The notes below the pieces were generated by a model, which saw only the letters and a program-made list of their open reading frames with translations, was not told the DNA's origin and made no database searches. Of a stretch of 64,000 nt of DNA, positions 44,701-52,875 are shown piece by piece. Positions within the stretch are counted from its first letter, which is position 1; every line of letters begins with the position of its first letter. A program made the translations under genes and the position numbers. The stretch is from Flavobacteria bacterium GWA2_35_26. GTDB taxonomy: Bacteria; Bacteroidota; Bacteroidia; Flavobacteriales; Flavobacteriaceae. The stretch spans positions 248,001-312,000 of the forward strand of contig MGWH01000006.1 in assembly GCA_001800905.1 (NCBI GenBank), in the 5' to 3' direction.

Positions 44701-44731
44701 AAAGTACAACTTTAGTAAAGAACGTTTTCAT
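41723..44731 (-). CDS. Lipoprotein fusing a NagZ-like GH3 glucosaminidase to a beta-lactamase-type amidase domain
   Basis: A 1002-residue protein. It starts with a lipobox signal peptide (MVSNC, Cys21). The first half is a GH3 hydrolase with the NagZ signature KHFPGHGDTSIDSHLG (243-258) and nucleophile FTDALNMKG; NagZ removes N-acetylglucosamine from muropeptides. A GH3 C-terminal domain spans about 420-580. The end (about 620-1000) is a serine hydrolase of the class C beta-lactamase type: SVSK (674-677), YSD near 792 and HTG at 949-951. In Bacillus, separate neighbours NagZ and AmiE with these folds salvage muropeptides, so this is probably a single-chain muropeptide-degrading lipoprotein. 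The start is the ATG at 44731. Confidence 0.88.
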   Translation of the reverse strand: MKTFFTKVVLSFLLLFMVSNCGTIQSTFIAPTPILLNKPEISDLEEVYIPQEKSARKNFFKDSDAETRWADSIYSKMSLQEKVGQLYMVAAYSNRDSNHINAIEKLIRDQKIGGVIFFQGGPMRQANLTNRYQAKSKIPLFVGIDAEWGLSMRLDSTYRYPWNMTLGAIKDLKLIENVGELMGKESRRMGVHFNFAPVLDINTNPKNPIIGNRSFGENKVNVTEKAIALMKGVQNQGVFSTGKHFPGHGDTSIDSHLGLPTLSFSKEHLDKVELYPYNKIIDEGLVSVMVAHLDIPSLEFRQNYPTSTSYNVVTNLLQKELKFDGLIFTDALNMKGVSKFKKPGDVDLDAFLAGNDILLFSENVPIGIETILKAYEDKIVSEERLEQSVKKILKYKYKAGLNTFKPIALTNLVKDINPDANEALQYQLYENAITVLKNEKNILPIKDLNLQKIAYVKLGDDYNTKFVSTLKKYTEVTEVSATSIDSLNLKLKEFSTVIIGYHKADKPWKNNDFNPTELVWLQELAKNNTIILDVFAKPYSLLPISNFDDIEGLIVSYQNNDVAQEVSAELVFGAIEAKGKLPVSINDSFQVNEGLSTIKMNRLGFTTPENVEMSSEKLAQIETIAQKAIREKMAPGIQVLVARKGKVIYQKAFGKYTYDSDVKVTNETIFDIASVSKIAGTLPNVMQQYDRKKINLTTTLAEMLPIFANSDKKEIRFKELLTHSAGLVSWIPFYKATLDAKEKPLVKYYRKTADSQFSKQVADSLFIRNDYHDTIMKMIVDSKLALKKEYKYSDFTFIILGNYLEKATGVSLDVLAAEQFFKPIGANNTLYNPLRKMDKNRIAPTEVDSYFRYQTVQGYVHDMAAAIEGGVAGHAGVFSNAMDVAKIMQMYLQKGNYGNQQFFSEKTFDDFNTCYYCSDGNRRGLGFDKPQLSGTSPTCGCVSTSSFGHTGFTGTMAWADPVTEIVYVFLSNRTYPTNPTNTLSKEHIREDIQKIINEAIIK

Positions 44732-44741
44732 CAATTGAGTA

Positions 44742-45224
44742 TTAAAAAAAACGACTGTGCCAACTATCTAAAGCTGGAACTTCCCACGAATCATTAAATT
44801 CTTCGATAGTATTAATCAAATTATTGAAAACAATCGTATTTTCAGTAACTGCTTTATCTTTCACCATTTTTTTAAAATCAATCAATGGTTTGTGTGCAAT
44901 ATGCTCGCCCAATTTGAACGTCACATTCATCTTGTCCAATAAATCAACACTGTATTTTTTTTCCAAACTTTGAATAAACTCAACAGAGGCGTCAATTGAA
45001 CAACCAGTTGCATTTTGAACCTCTTGGTTTACGGCTAAAACAATAAAGCGATTGTATTTTAATTGATAAGAGGATTCCAAACTTGTACCATGGGCCGCCC
45101 AATTTTCAAGAAATGCTTGTAATACAGTTTCTATTTCAGTAATTTCATCATCTGAAAATTTTCTATTGGATTGATAAATCCAAATTTTAGACTCTTCGGG
45201 TAAACTTTCAAATGGAACGTACAT
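44742..45224 (-). CDS. Uncharacterised conserved protein
   Basis: A 160-residue cytoplasmic protein conserved in Bacteroidota. Databases often carry the name ABC transporter ATPase for it, but there is no Walker A, Walker B or signature motif, so that name should not be used. The most conserved-looking segment is NATGCSIDASVEFI with one cysteine. It is mixed alpha/beta. It lies 35 bases after the Fe-S protein gene and 10 before the GH3 fusion, within the long minus-strand run, and does not itself suggest a function. Confidence 0.75.
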   Translation of the reverse strand: MYVPFESLPEESKIWIYQSNRKFSDDEITEIETVLQAFLENWAAHGTSLESSYQLKYNRFIVLAVNQEVQNATGCSIDASVEFIQSLEKKYSVDLLDKMNVTFKLGEHIAHKPLIDFKKMVKDKAVTENTIVFNNLINTIEEFNDSWEVPALDSWHSRFF

Positions 45225-45259
45225 GATATAATTGTATTGAATTAATTATGATATTGAAT

Positions 45260-46051
45260 TTATAAATCTTGCGCATTAGCAATCAGTTCTGCAATGTCGA
45301 GTACTTTCACATCGCTTTCTTTTTCTTTACTTTTAATTCCATCAGTCAGCATGGTATTGCAAAAAGGACAACCTGCTGCAATAATATCGGGCTGTGTTTC
45401 AAGAGCGTCTTCAGTTCGTTCTATATTTATTTCTTTAGAACCAGCTTCTGCATCCTTAAACATTTGGGCTCCACCAGCACCACAACATAAACCATTCGCT
45501 TTGGAACGTTTCATTTCAACTAATTCCACGTCTAACTTCTGAATTAAATCTCTAGGAGCTTCATAAATTTTATTAGCACGGCCCAAATAACACGGATCGT
45601 GAAATGTAATTTTTTTTCCTTTAAACTGCCCTCCTTCAATAGTCAAACGCCCATCATCCAATAATGATTTTAAAAATTCAGTATGGTGAACCACTTCATA
45701 TTTTCCTCCTAATTCCGGGTATTCATTTTTTAAGGTATTAAAACAATGTGGACAAGCAGTAACTATTTTTTTTGCTTCATATGCATTTAGTACCTCAATA
45801 TTCATCATGGCTTGCATTTGGAACAAAAACTCATTCCCTGCTCTTTTAGCTGGGTCACCAGTGCAACTTTCTTCTGCTCCTAAAACAGCAAAAGACACAT
45901 TGGAACGATTTAAAATTCGGACAAATGCTTTCGTTATTTTTTTAGCTCTATCGTCAAAACTACCTGCACAACCTACCCAAAACAATACTTCAGGTTGTTT
46001 TCCTTGAGCAAGCATTTCGGCCATTGTAGGTACTACTAAATTTTCGGACAT
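45260..46051 (-). CDS. CCG-domain Fe-S oxidoreductase subunit (HdrB/LldE-like)
   Basis: A 263-residue protein with two cysteine-rich CCG repeats, as in heterodisulfide reductase HdrB, GlpC and lactate dehydrogenase LldE. Seen: FWVGCAGSFDDRAKK, TACPHCFNTLKNEYP, FHDPCYLGR, GLCCGAGGAQMFKD and AAGCPFCNTML. These cysteines bind an iron-sulphur cluster and pass electrons to or from a quinone or thiol. It is directly downstream of a membrane protein with a 4Fe-4S pair, so the two probably form one membrane complex. Electron donor and acceptor are unknown. Confidence 0.88.
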   Translation of the reverse strand: MSENLVVPTMAEMLAQGKQPEVLFWVGCAGSFDDRAKKITKAFVRILNRSNVSFAVLGAEESCTGDPAKRAGNEFLFQMQAMMNIEVLNAYEAKKIVTACPHCFNTLKNEYPELGGKYEVVHHTEFLKSLLDDGRLTIEGGQFKGKKITFHDPCYLGRANKIYEAPRDLIQKLDVELVEMKRSKANGLCCGAGGAQMFKDAEAGSKEINIERTEDALETQPDIIAAGCPFCNTMLTDGIKSKEKESDVKVLDIAELIANAQDL

Positions 46052-46101
46052 GGTATCAATTTTATAATTAAGTTATTCTACACAATAATAGAAATCACTA
46101 T

Positions 46102-47430
46102 TTATTCGTTTTTCCAATTCAATCGGTCTTGTTGGCTATATTGCCATGGCGCACCATTATTTTCTATGTTAGACATCATAGAATTCAATGCCATTGGCGC
46201 TGCACTTTGCTCCATGACCAAATAGCGTCTCATATCCATAATGATTGATAATGGACTGATGCTTACCGGACATTCTTCCACACAGGCATTACAAGAAGTA
46301 CAAGCCCAAAGTTCTTCTGGAGTAATATAATCGTTTAATAAAGACTTATTATCTGGAATAAAAACACCTTTGTTAGCATCGATATTTTTACCCACTTCCT
46401 CCAAACGATCACGAGTATCCATCATGATTTTTCGTGGAGATAATTTCTTACCGGTTTGATTGGCTGGACATGATGATGTACAACGTCCACATTCTGTACA
46501 AGTATAGGCGTTCAACAATTGAACCCAATTCAAATCTTGCACATCGCTAGCGCCAAATTTTACTGGAGCAGCCGCTGTTTCAGGAGCTGCCGCAAAAGGA
46601 TCGGCGTTGGGATCCATCATTAGTTTTACTTCATTGGTTACAGAAGCTAAATTGTCAAATTGACCTTCCGGATTTAAATTTGCAAAATAAGTGTTTGGAA
46701 AAGCCAACAAAATATGTAAATGTTTAGAAAAATATAAATAATTCATAAACACCAAAATTCCTATAATGTGTAACCACCAAAACAATTCCGATAATAACAT
46801 TACCAGTTCATTTGACAAACCATTAAAAAGAGGTTCTATAAACTGACTTATTGGAAATGAACCTGCTTTAATAAAATGAGAAAAACCTCCAGGTACATTT
46901 TGCAAATGCAAATCAGAGGCATTCATCAATAAAAATAAAGTCATTAACACCACTTCGAAATACAGAATATAATTGGCGTCATTTTTTGGAGATCCATTTA
47001 AATCAGAACTAGTAAAACGCTTCAATTGGATTATATTTCTTCGAGTCCAAAACACAAACACCGCCACTAAAACCAATACCGCTAAAATTTCGAAAGAAGC
47101 AATTAAAAGATCATAAATACTTCCTAAAAAAGCAAAAATTCTATGCGTACCAAATAGCCCATCGATTATGATTTCAAGCAATTCAATATTAATAATCACA
47201 AACCCTACATACACAATGATATGAAAGAATCCAGCTACTGGACGCTTCACCATTTTGGATTGTCCTAAAGCAATCATAGCCATATTGGACCATCTAGCTT
47301 TTGGATTATCATTTCGATCAACAGCAATACCTAAATTGATATTTCGAACTAGTTTTTTTATGTTTAAATAAAAATAACCAAATCCTAAACCCAATAAAAT
47401 TGCAAATACTATATTATCTAAATAGCTCAT
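46102..47430 (-). CDS. Membrane Fe-S oxidoreductase (HdrE/HdrD-like, 4Fe-4S dicluster)
   Basis: A 442-residue protein. The first about 270 residues carry several membrane helices (IVFAILLGLGFGYFYL, VAGFFHIIVYVGFVII, LIASFEILAVLVLVAVFVF, VVLMTLFLLMN, LHIIGILVFMNYLYF), like a cytochrome b-type quinone-binding unit. After about residue 305 come two 4Fe-4S motifs: CTECGRCTSSCPA and CTSCNACVEECPV. It pairs with the CCG protein downstream (50-base gap). A quinone-linked redox complex at the inner membrane is likely; physiological substrate unknown. Confidence 0.87.
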   Translation of the reverse strand: MSYLDNIVFAILLGLGFGYFYLNIKKLVRNINLGIAVDRNDNPKARWSNMAMIALGQSKMVKRPVAGFFHIIVYVGFVIINIELLEIIIDGLFGTHRIFAFLGSIYDLLIASFEILAVLVLVAVFVFWTRRNIIQLKRFTSSDLNGSPKNDANYILYFEVVLMTLFLLMNASDLHLQNVPGGFSHFIKAGSFPISQFIEPLFNGLSNELVMLLSELFWWLHIIGILVFMNYLYFSKHLHILLAFPNTYFANLNPEGQFDNLASVTNEVKLMMDPNADPFAAAPETAAAPVKFGASDVQDLNWVQLLNAYTCTECGRCTSSCPANQTGKKLSPRKIMMDTRDRLEEVGKNIDANKGVFIPDNKSLLNDYITPEELWACTSCNACVEECPVSISPLSIIMDMRRYLVMEQSAAPMALNSMMSNIENNGAPWQYSQQDRLNWKNE

Positions 47431-47435
47431 AAATA

Positions 47436-48428
47436 CTATTTTTTTACTTTAGACTTAACTCCTTTTGCAGGTCCTACAAAAACGGAATCTTGAACAGGAC
47501 TTACGTAAGGTTTATTTTTCTTTCCAAAAACGGAGACATTAATATAGCGTGTTGGAAACAATCGTACGTCTTGTAGTAACAATTCCATTTCTTTGGTTGT
47601 TGATTTTAAATTAGAATACAAGGCTTCATCTTTCAACAACTTACCAGCCGAACCTTTTCCTGCCTGTAAATCCAACAAAATGGCATCTACTTTAGCCAGT
47701 GAAGTATTGAAACTTTTTACTGTTTTTCCTAAATCGGCTTTAGAAAGCGAATCAGAAATTTTAGCAAAATCAGTAGATACTTTCTTGAAATTGGTTACAA
47801 CACCTTTTAAATCGGATTTATTATCCGTCAGAATGGAATTCACGTTGGCTGAAGCAGCATGGATTTCAACCATTGTTTTACTCAACTCAGCTAAAGTAAT
47901 CTTAAGATTGTCTTGGGATTTTTTATCCAAAACGCTATTAACACCTTGCAATAATTTTTCAACTTCAACTAAAACAGTTTCAAATTTTGCTTGTAATGGC
48001 ACTAATTTTTCTTGAATAGATGCCGTTAAACTTAATTTCAATTCGCCCGGCAATTCCTGTCCATCCTCAGCTAATGTTTTGTTTTTAAAATCCGGTTCAA
48101 TTGCAATTTGTTTTCCTCCAATAAAACCTGGCTCATATAAAACCGCCGCACTAGTACTTGAAATAGGAAAGTCAGAAGTGATTTGCAATTCAACAACTAC
48201 CGAACCATCAGTCTCATTGATTTTAATATCATTTACTTTTCCAATAGCCAAACCGTTTAAAGTAACCGGTGCTGATTTAACAAGTCCTTCCACATTGGTA
48301 TAAGTTACATAAAAAGTTTTATAGTTAGCAAACAGCGCTTTCCCTTTTAAAAAACTGTATCCCCAAATAAACAATACTACAGAAGCAATGACTAAAACCG
48401 CTGTTTTGATTTCTCTTGATAGTTTCAA
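47436..48428 (-). CDS. MCE/MlaD-family lipid transport protein
   Basis: A 330-residue periplasmic protein with one N-terminal membrane helix (TAVLVIASVVLFIWGYSFL, about 9-27) and a single MCE domain (about 38-115, YVTYTNVEGLVKSAPVTLNG), then a long helical region to about 300. MCE proteins form hexameric rings that move phospholipids between the membranes. No MlaE permease or MlaF ATPase is adjacent. The start is a TTG at 48428; there is no in-frame ATG before the membrane helix. It lies between the amidase and the redox genes in the minus-strand run. Confidence 0.87.
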   Translation of the reverse strand: MKLSREIKTAVLVIASVVLFIWGYSFLKGKALFANYKTFYVTYTNVEGLVKSAPVTLNGLAIGKVNDIKINETDGSVVVELQITSDFPISSTSAAVLYEPGFIGGKQIAIEPDFKNKTLAEDGQELPGELKLSLTASIQEKLVPLQAKFETVLVEVEKLLQGVNSVLDKKSQDNLKITLAELSKTMVEIHAASANVNSILTDNKSDLKGVVTNFKKVSTDFAKISDSLSKADLGKTVKSFNTSLAKVDAILLDLQAGKGSAGKLLKDEALYSNLKSTTKEMELLLQDVRLFPTRYINVSVFGKKNKPYVSPVQDSVFVGPAKGVKSKVKK

Positions 48429-48472
48429 AATTTTATTTTTTTTACAAAATTAACACTAAATAATTGACTTGA

Positions 48473-49645
48473 CTATAATTTCAACGCTTCTTGAATACTA
48501 ATTTTAGTTCCATTATTAAAAGCTACTAAAAACGCAGAGTTATACCCTTTCGATTTGGCCTCTTTTAATAAATTCTTAGCTGTTTCATAGTCGGCTGTTT
48601 CTCCATACATATAGATAAAGGATTTTTTTAAATCTTCTTTACTTATAGGCTCCAAACCTTTAAAATTCTTCGCTTCCAAAGCTACTTCTTTTGGACTTAC
48701 TCCAATTTGAACTTTATAAATTATGGAGGTTTGCTTTTCTTTAATTGGTTCTGTTTTCTTGATGTCTTTGGTCTCAACAACTACTTTTGGCTTTTCTTGA
48801 GTCAAAGTGTCTTTAATAGGCTTTGGTGCAATTCTCTTTGATGGTTTCAATTCTTTAATTGGTAAAATTCCATCCCCAAAAAACTCATTCCTATAACTAA
48901 TAATGGCGTTAGCAATTGCCTCTGCCATCTCATTCTGTCCTTCTTCTGAATTCAACAAATCTCCTTCCACTGGATTGGATACAAATCCCATTTCTATTAA
49001 AACACGGGGCATATAGGCTTTATGCAACACCATAAAAGGGGCTTGTTTTACTCCCCCATGACGTAATTTTTTTCCTAATTTCCCAAATTGTTCTTCAACT
49101 TTACTTGCTAAAAAAATACTATTATCTAAAAACTCTTCTTGCATTAAAGTTAATCCCAAAAGAGATTCTGGCGAATTGGGATCAAATCCATCATACTTCT
49201 GCTTGTAATCTTTCTCTTTTGTAATTACAGAGTTTTCCTTTTTGGCCACTTCCAAATTAGACGCTAATTTGTTCAAACCCATTACATAGGTTTCCGTTCC
49301 ATCGGCTGCGGTATTCTTATTGGCATTACAATGGATAGACACAAAAATATCCGACTTTGCACGATTGGCAATATTAGCGCGTTCAATTAAATCGATAAAT
49401 ACATCGGTATCTCGTGTATAAACAATATCAATTTTATTGGTACGCTCCAAAATTTTACCCACTTTCAACACTACTGCCAAAGCAATATTTTTTTCTATAC
49501 GACCACTATATACAGCACCGTAGTCATGAGCACCATGACCGGCATCTAATGTAACTTTAAATTTAGGATTTTGAGCTGCAATTGGCATGGAAAGTACCAA
49601 TAAGAAAAAGGAATAAACACCTATTATTTTTGTATTAAAAGACAT
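48473..49645 (-). CDS. N-acetylmuramoyl-L-alanine amidase
   Basis: A 390-residue secreted zinc amidase (Amidase_3, AmiC type) that cuts the peptide from muramic acid in peptidoglycan. A cleavable signal peptide ends at about residue 24 (LVLSMPIAAQ). Seen: the zinc-binding TLDAGHGAHDYGAVY with following IEKNIALAVV glutamate, the SIHCNAN motif and a late MPRVLIEMGFVSN glutamate. The C-terminal region after about 310 (YKVQIGVSPKEVALEAKNF onward) resembles a SPOR-like peptidoglycan-binding domain. First gene of a probable seven-gene minus-strand unit ending in the PAP2 phosphatase. Divergent from lptD. Confidence 0.92.
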   Translation of the reverse strand: MSFNTKIIGVYSFFLLVLSMPIAAQNPKFKVTLDAGHGAHDYGAVYSGRIEKNIALAVVLKVGKILERTNKIDIVYTRDTDVFIDLIERANIANRAKSDIFVSIHCNANKNTAADGTETYVMGLNKLASNLEVAKKENSVITKEKDYKQKYDGFDPNSPESLLGLTLMQEEFLDNSIFLASKVEEQFGKLGKKLRHGGVKQAPFMVLHKAYMPRVLIEMGFVSNPVEGDLLNSEEGQNEMAEAIANAIISYRNEFFGDGILPIKELKPSKRIAPKPIKDTLTQEKPKVVVETKDIKKTEPIKEKQTSIIYKVQIGVSPKEVALEAKNFKGLEPISKEDLKKSFIYMYGETADYETAKNLLKEAKSKGYNSAFLVAFNNGTKISIQEALKL

Positions 49646-49700
49646 ATATCGGAATGTTAATTTTAATTAAATCTAGATGGTTTTAAAATATTTATTTGAC

Positions 49701-49708
49701 TATTTTTG
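49701..49708 (+). promoter_or_regulatory. -7 promoter box for lptD
   Basis: Perfect TATTTTTG, predicting a transcript start near 49715. A clear -33 TTG is not seen at the right distance. The position supports translation starting at the TTG at 49728, about 13 bases into the transcript, like other genes in the window. Confidence 0.55.
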
Positions 49709-49727
49709 CCGAAAATAATATGTAAGT

Positions 49728-52463
49728 TTGGCACATCAAAAAACAAACCATATTTTTACAAAAATAGCATTTAAACCTTTGCGTACAAACTTATTTCATA
49801 TCGTTTTTCTAGGCTTTTTCCTAACAATTGGATTAGGTGAAGTATATGCCCAAGATATCAATAAAAAAACGACTGTAATACCCCCTACGAATACTGTAAA
49901 AAATACCAAAACGAATCCTGATAAATCCCTTGAATCAGCAACTGATAGTAAATCTAGATTAGTTAAAAAAGATAGCACTACGACGAAACAAGCCTTTTTA
50001 GACGGAAAAGTAAAATACAAAGCCAAGGATTATACCAAGATTGATCAGAAGAAAAAGCACATTATTCTGTATGATAATGCCGAATTGTATTATCAAGACG
50101 TCGAATTGAAGTCAGGAATAATTCTATTGGATTATGAAAAAGACGAAGTGTATGCTGGGAGAATTAAAGATTCCGCAGGCAACTACACACAATTTCCCAA
50201 CTTTAAACAAGGCGGCAATGTGGTTGAACCCGATTCGATTCGGTTTAATTTCAAAACAAAAAAAGCCATTATTTGGAATTCTCGTTCAGACCAAGGAGAG
50301 TTCAAAATAAAAGCGGCATTTACCAAGAAAGAAAATGATTCGGTTTATTTTTTAAGAGGTGCCCGATTTACTACTTCAAAAGATGTCGATAATCCTGAAT
50401 ATTATTTCCAAACCAATAAGGTAAAATTTGTTCCTGGAAAAAAAGTAGTTACTGGGGTTACTAATATGGTTATAGCCAATGTTCCTACCCCAATTGCGTT
50501 GCCTTTTGCATTTTTTCCAATGTCTAAAGAAACTAGTATTTCTGGAATTCTTTTGCCAAGTTACAACGACTCTAACACGAGGGGTTTTTCCCTTCAAAAC
50601 GGAGGGTATTATTTCGCATTGAGCGATCAATATGATTTGACCATTTTAGGGGATTATTATACTAATGGAAGTTATGGAATGCGTTTTGAATCCAATTATG
50701 CCAAACGGTATAATTACCGTGGGAATGTGAATGTACGTTTTGAAAATTTAATTTCAAGTGAACGAGGTTACCCAGATTACTCCAAACAAAAAATTTACAA
50801 CATCCAATGGTCTCACTCAAGAGATAGTAAAGCCAATCCAAATTCGAGTTTTTCGGCATCGGTCAATTTAGGTAGTAGTAAATATTTCAAACAGTCTATT
50901 AATCAAGTCAATATTGGTTCTAATTTGAATAATACGATGAGTTCCTCTGTATCCTATACCAGAAATTTTGTAGGATCAGGTCCACAATCTAGATTATCTG
51001 TAACTGCGACGCACTCTCAAAATACACAAACAGAGCAAATTGATATGACGTTGCCAACACTGCAGTATAGTATTGACCGAATTTATCCTTTTGTAAAGAA
51101 AGATGGAACGAAAAAAGGGTTTTTCAAAAACATCAATTTACAATACGATTTAAGTGCGAAAAACAGTATTACAACAACGGATTCATTGTTTTTCAAACCT
51201 CAAATGTTTGAAAATGCCAAAGTTGGATTCCAACACAGCATACCCCTAAGTACGAATTTTAAATTATTTAAATACTTCAGTGCTTCTTCTTCTTTAAATT
51301 ATAGGGAAGTTTGGTATACTAAAACCATCAATAAAAATTATGATGCCACTCAAGGAAAAGTAATTGATACCGAAGTAAAAGGTTTTGATGCTTTTAGAAC
51401 CTATTCATTTTCATCCAGTCTTGGTACAACAATATACGGTACATTTAATCGAGGCGCTAATAAAAAAATTCAAGCCATTCGACATGTAATGCGTCCTTCT
51501 ATTTCTTATGGGTATACACCTAGTTTTGAAAAATATTACGATACTTATGCAGCCGATGGAAGTGGAACGATGTTGAAAGAGTACTCCCGATTTGAAGGCG
51601 GGATTTTTGGTTCACCAAGTAGTTCTAATTCCAATAGTTTAGGATTTGATTTAAGCAATACCATTGAAGCTAAGGTAACCGATAGGGATAGCACCAAAAC
51701 AGAAGCTAAAAAAGTGATGTTACTAAACAATTTAAATTTATCTACTAGTTATGATTTAAATGCAGACGGAGTAAAAACTTTAGCCTGGTCACCTGTTCGA
51801 GTGAGTGGTGGTACACAATTTTTTAACGATAAAATGAATGTCAATTTTGGAGCTACTTTAGATCCTTATGCGATTGACAATTCTGGGCAACGAATCAATG
51901 TGTTTAATATTGATAATGGGGGAAGTTTATTTCGTATGACAAGTGCCAATATGACGTTGAATTATTCGCTATCCAGTTCAGATAAAGCTAAGAAAATTGA
52001 TACGGATCAGACCAAACGAAATGGTGGTCGTGAAGACGATTTATTTGGTAAACCCAATTTAGGAAACGACCAAAAAAGTTTGTTTGACGATACTGAAGAA
52101 AAAGGGGAAGATACTATTTCAGAATTTTTCCACTCTAAATTACCTTGGGACATGACCTTTGCCTACTCTTTAACCTATGGTAACAACAATCGTGAAAAGA
52201 AAATAATTGGAAACTCTATAATGATTTCAATTAATGCTGATTTAACTCCAAAATGGAAAACTGGAATTTCAACTGGATACGATTTCGTTCAGAAAGGAGT
52301 TACCTTTACCCAAATTCGATTTGAAAGAGATTTATTAAGTTGGAGAATGGATTTCAATTGGTCTCCCTTTGGAACCTATGCGAATTGGGGTTTCTTCATC
52401 GGAATTAAATCTGGGGTGTTAAGCGACATCAAATGGGATAAACGAAGTACAATCATTCGATAA
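49728..52463 (+). CDS. lptD: LPS-assembly outer-membrane protein LptD
   Basis: Outer-membrane barrel that inserts lipopolysaccharide into the outer leaflet. The protein has 911 residues: an unusually long basic start followed by a signal peptide core (LFHIVFLGFFLTIGLG, cut after VYAQ at about 42), a variable Lys/Thr-rich segment, the N-terminal beta-jellyroll (about 85-230, with ILYDNAELYYQDVELKSG) and a large barrel from about 250 rich in alternating aromatic strands, ending in DIKWDKRSTIIR. The frame has no ATG before the barrel, so the TTG at 49728 is taken as the start. It lies 10 bases before ridA. Confidence 0.9.
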   Translation: MAHQKTNHIFTKIAFKPLRTNLFHIVFLGFFLTIGLGEVYAQDINKKTTVIPPTNTVKNTKTNPDKSLESATDSKSRLVKKDSTTTKQAFLDGKVKYKAKDYTKIDQKKKHIILYDNAELYYQDVELKSGIILLDYEKDEVYAGRIKDSAGNYTQFPNFKQGGNVVEPDSIRFNFKTKKAIIWNSRSDQGEFKIKAAFTKKENDSVYFLRGARFTTSKDVDNPEYYFQTNKVKFVPGKKVVTGVTNMVIANVPTPIALPFAFFPMSKETSISGILLPSYNDSNTRGFSLQNGGYYFALSDQYDLTILGDYYTNGSYGMRFESNYAKRYNYRGNVNVRFENLISSERGYPDYSKQKIYNIQWSHSRDSKANPNSSFSASVNLGSSKYFKQSINQVNIGSNLNNTMSSSVSYTRNFVGSGPQSRLSVTATHSQNTQTEQIDMTLPTLQYSIDRIYPFVKKDGTKKGFFKNINLQYDLSAKNSITTTDSLFFKPQMFENAKVGFQHSIPLSTNFKLFKYFSASSSLNYREVWYTKTINKNYDATQGKVIDTEVKGFDAFRTYSFSSSLGTTIYGTFNRGANKKIQAIRHVMRPSISYGYTPSFEKYYDTYAADGSGTMLKEYSRFEGGIFGSPSSSNSNSLGFDLSNTIEAKVTDRDSTKTEAKKVMLLNNLNLSTSYDLNADGVKTLAWSPVRVSGGTQFFNDKMNVNFGATLDPYAIDNSGQRINVFNIDNGGSLFRMTSANMTLNYSLSSSDKAKKIDTDQTKRNGGREDDLFGKPNLGNDQKSLFDDTEEKGEDTISEFFHSKLPWDMTFAYSLTYGNNNREKKIIGNSIMISINADLTPKWKTGISTGYDFVQKGVTFTQIRFERDLLSWRMDFNWSPFGTYANWGFFIGIKSGVLSDIKWDKRSTIIR

Positions 52464-52473
52464 ATAAATAATT

Positions 52474-52857
52474 ATGAAAAAAATACTCTTTACAGACAAA
52501 GCGCCTGCTCCTATTGGTCCTTATAATCAAGCCGTACTTTCAGGAAATACCTTATATACATCCGGTCAAATTGCTATTGACCCAGCAACTGGAGATCTAG
52601 TTTTAGATTCTATAGAAATTGAAACTAAGCAAGTAATGGAAAACATGAAAGCGGTATTGGAATCTGCTGGGATGACTTTTGAAAATGTAGTTAAGTCAAC
52701 CATATTCATTTCAAACATGAATGACTTTGCCTCAATAAACAGCGTTTACGGCAGTTATTTTATCGAAAAAACCGCTCCAGCTCGTGAAACGGTTCAAGTG
52801 GCTTGTTTGCCAAAAAATGTAAATGTAGAAATCTCTATGATTGCGGTTGCAAACTAA
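52474..52857 (+). CDS. RidA-family enamine/imine deaminase
   Basis: A 127-residue YjgF/YER057c/UK114 protein, usually a trimer that hydrolyses reactive enamines released by PLP enzymes. Seen: KAPAPIGPYNQAVLSGNTLYTSGQIA in two adjoining parts, the substrate-binding arginine in APARETVQVACLP, and the final VEISMIAVA. It is co-transcribed with lptD by position (10-base gap), which is a conserved flavobacterial order as far as I recall, without an obvious functional link. Confidence 0.93.
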   Translation: MKKILFTDKAPAPIGPYNQAVLSGNTLYTSGQIAIDPATGDLVLDSIEIETKQVMENMKAVLESAGMTFENVVKSTIFISNMNDFASINSVYGSYFIEKTAPARETVQVACLPKNVNVEISMIAVAN

Positions 52858-52875
52858 AATTAACTACAATTAAAT

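Noticed and set aside
44742..45224. The name ABC transporter ATPase for the 160-residue protein
   Set aside because: No Walker A, Walker B or signature motif exists in it.
47593..48015. Plus-strand frame of about 140 codons opposite the MCE gene
   Set aside because: Antisense of a helical, Lys/Leu-rich region; no start context or motif of its own.
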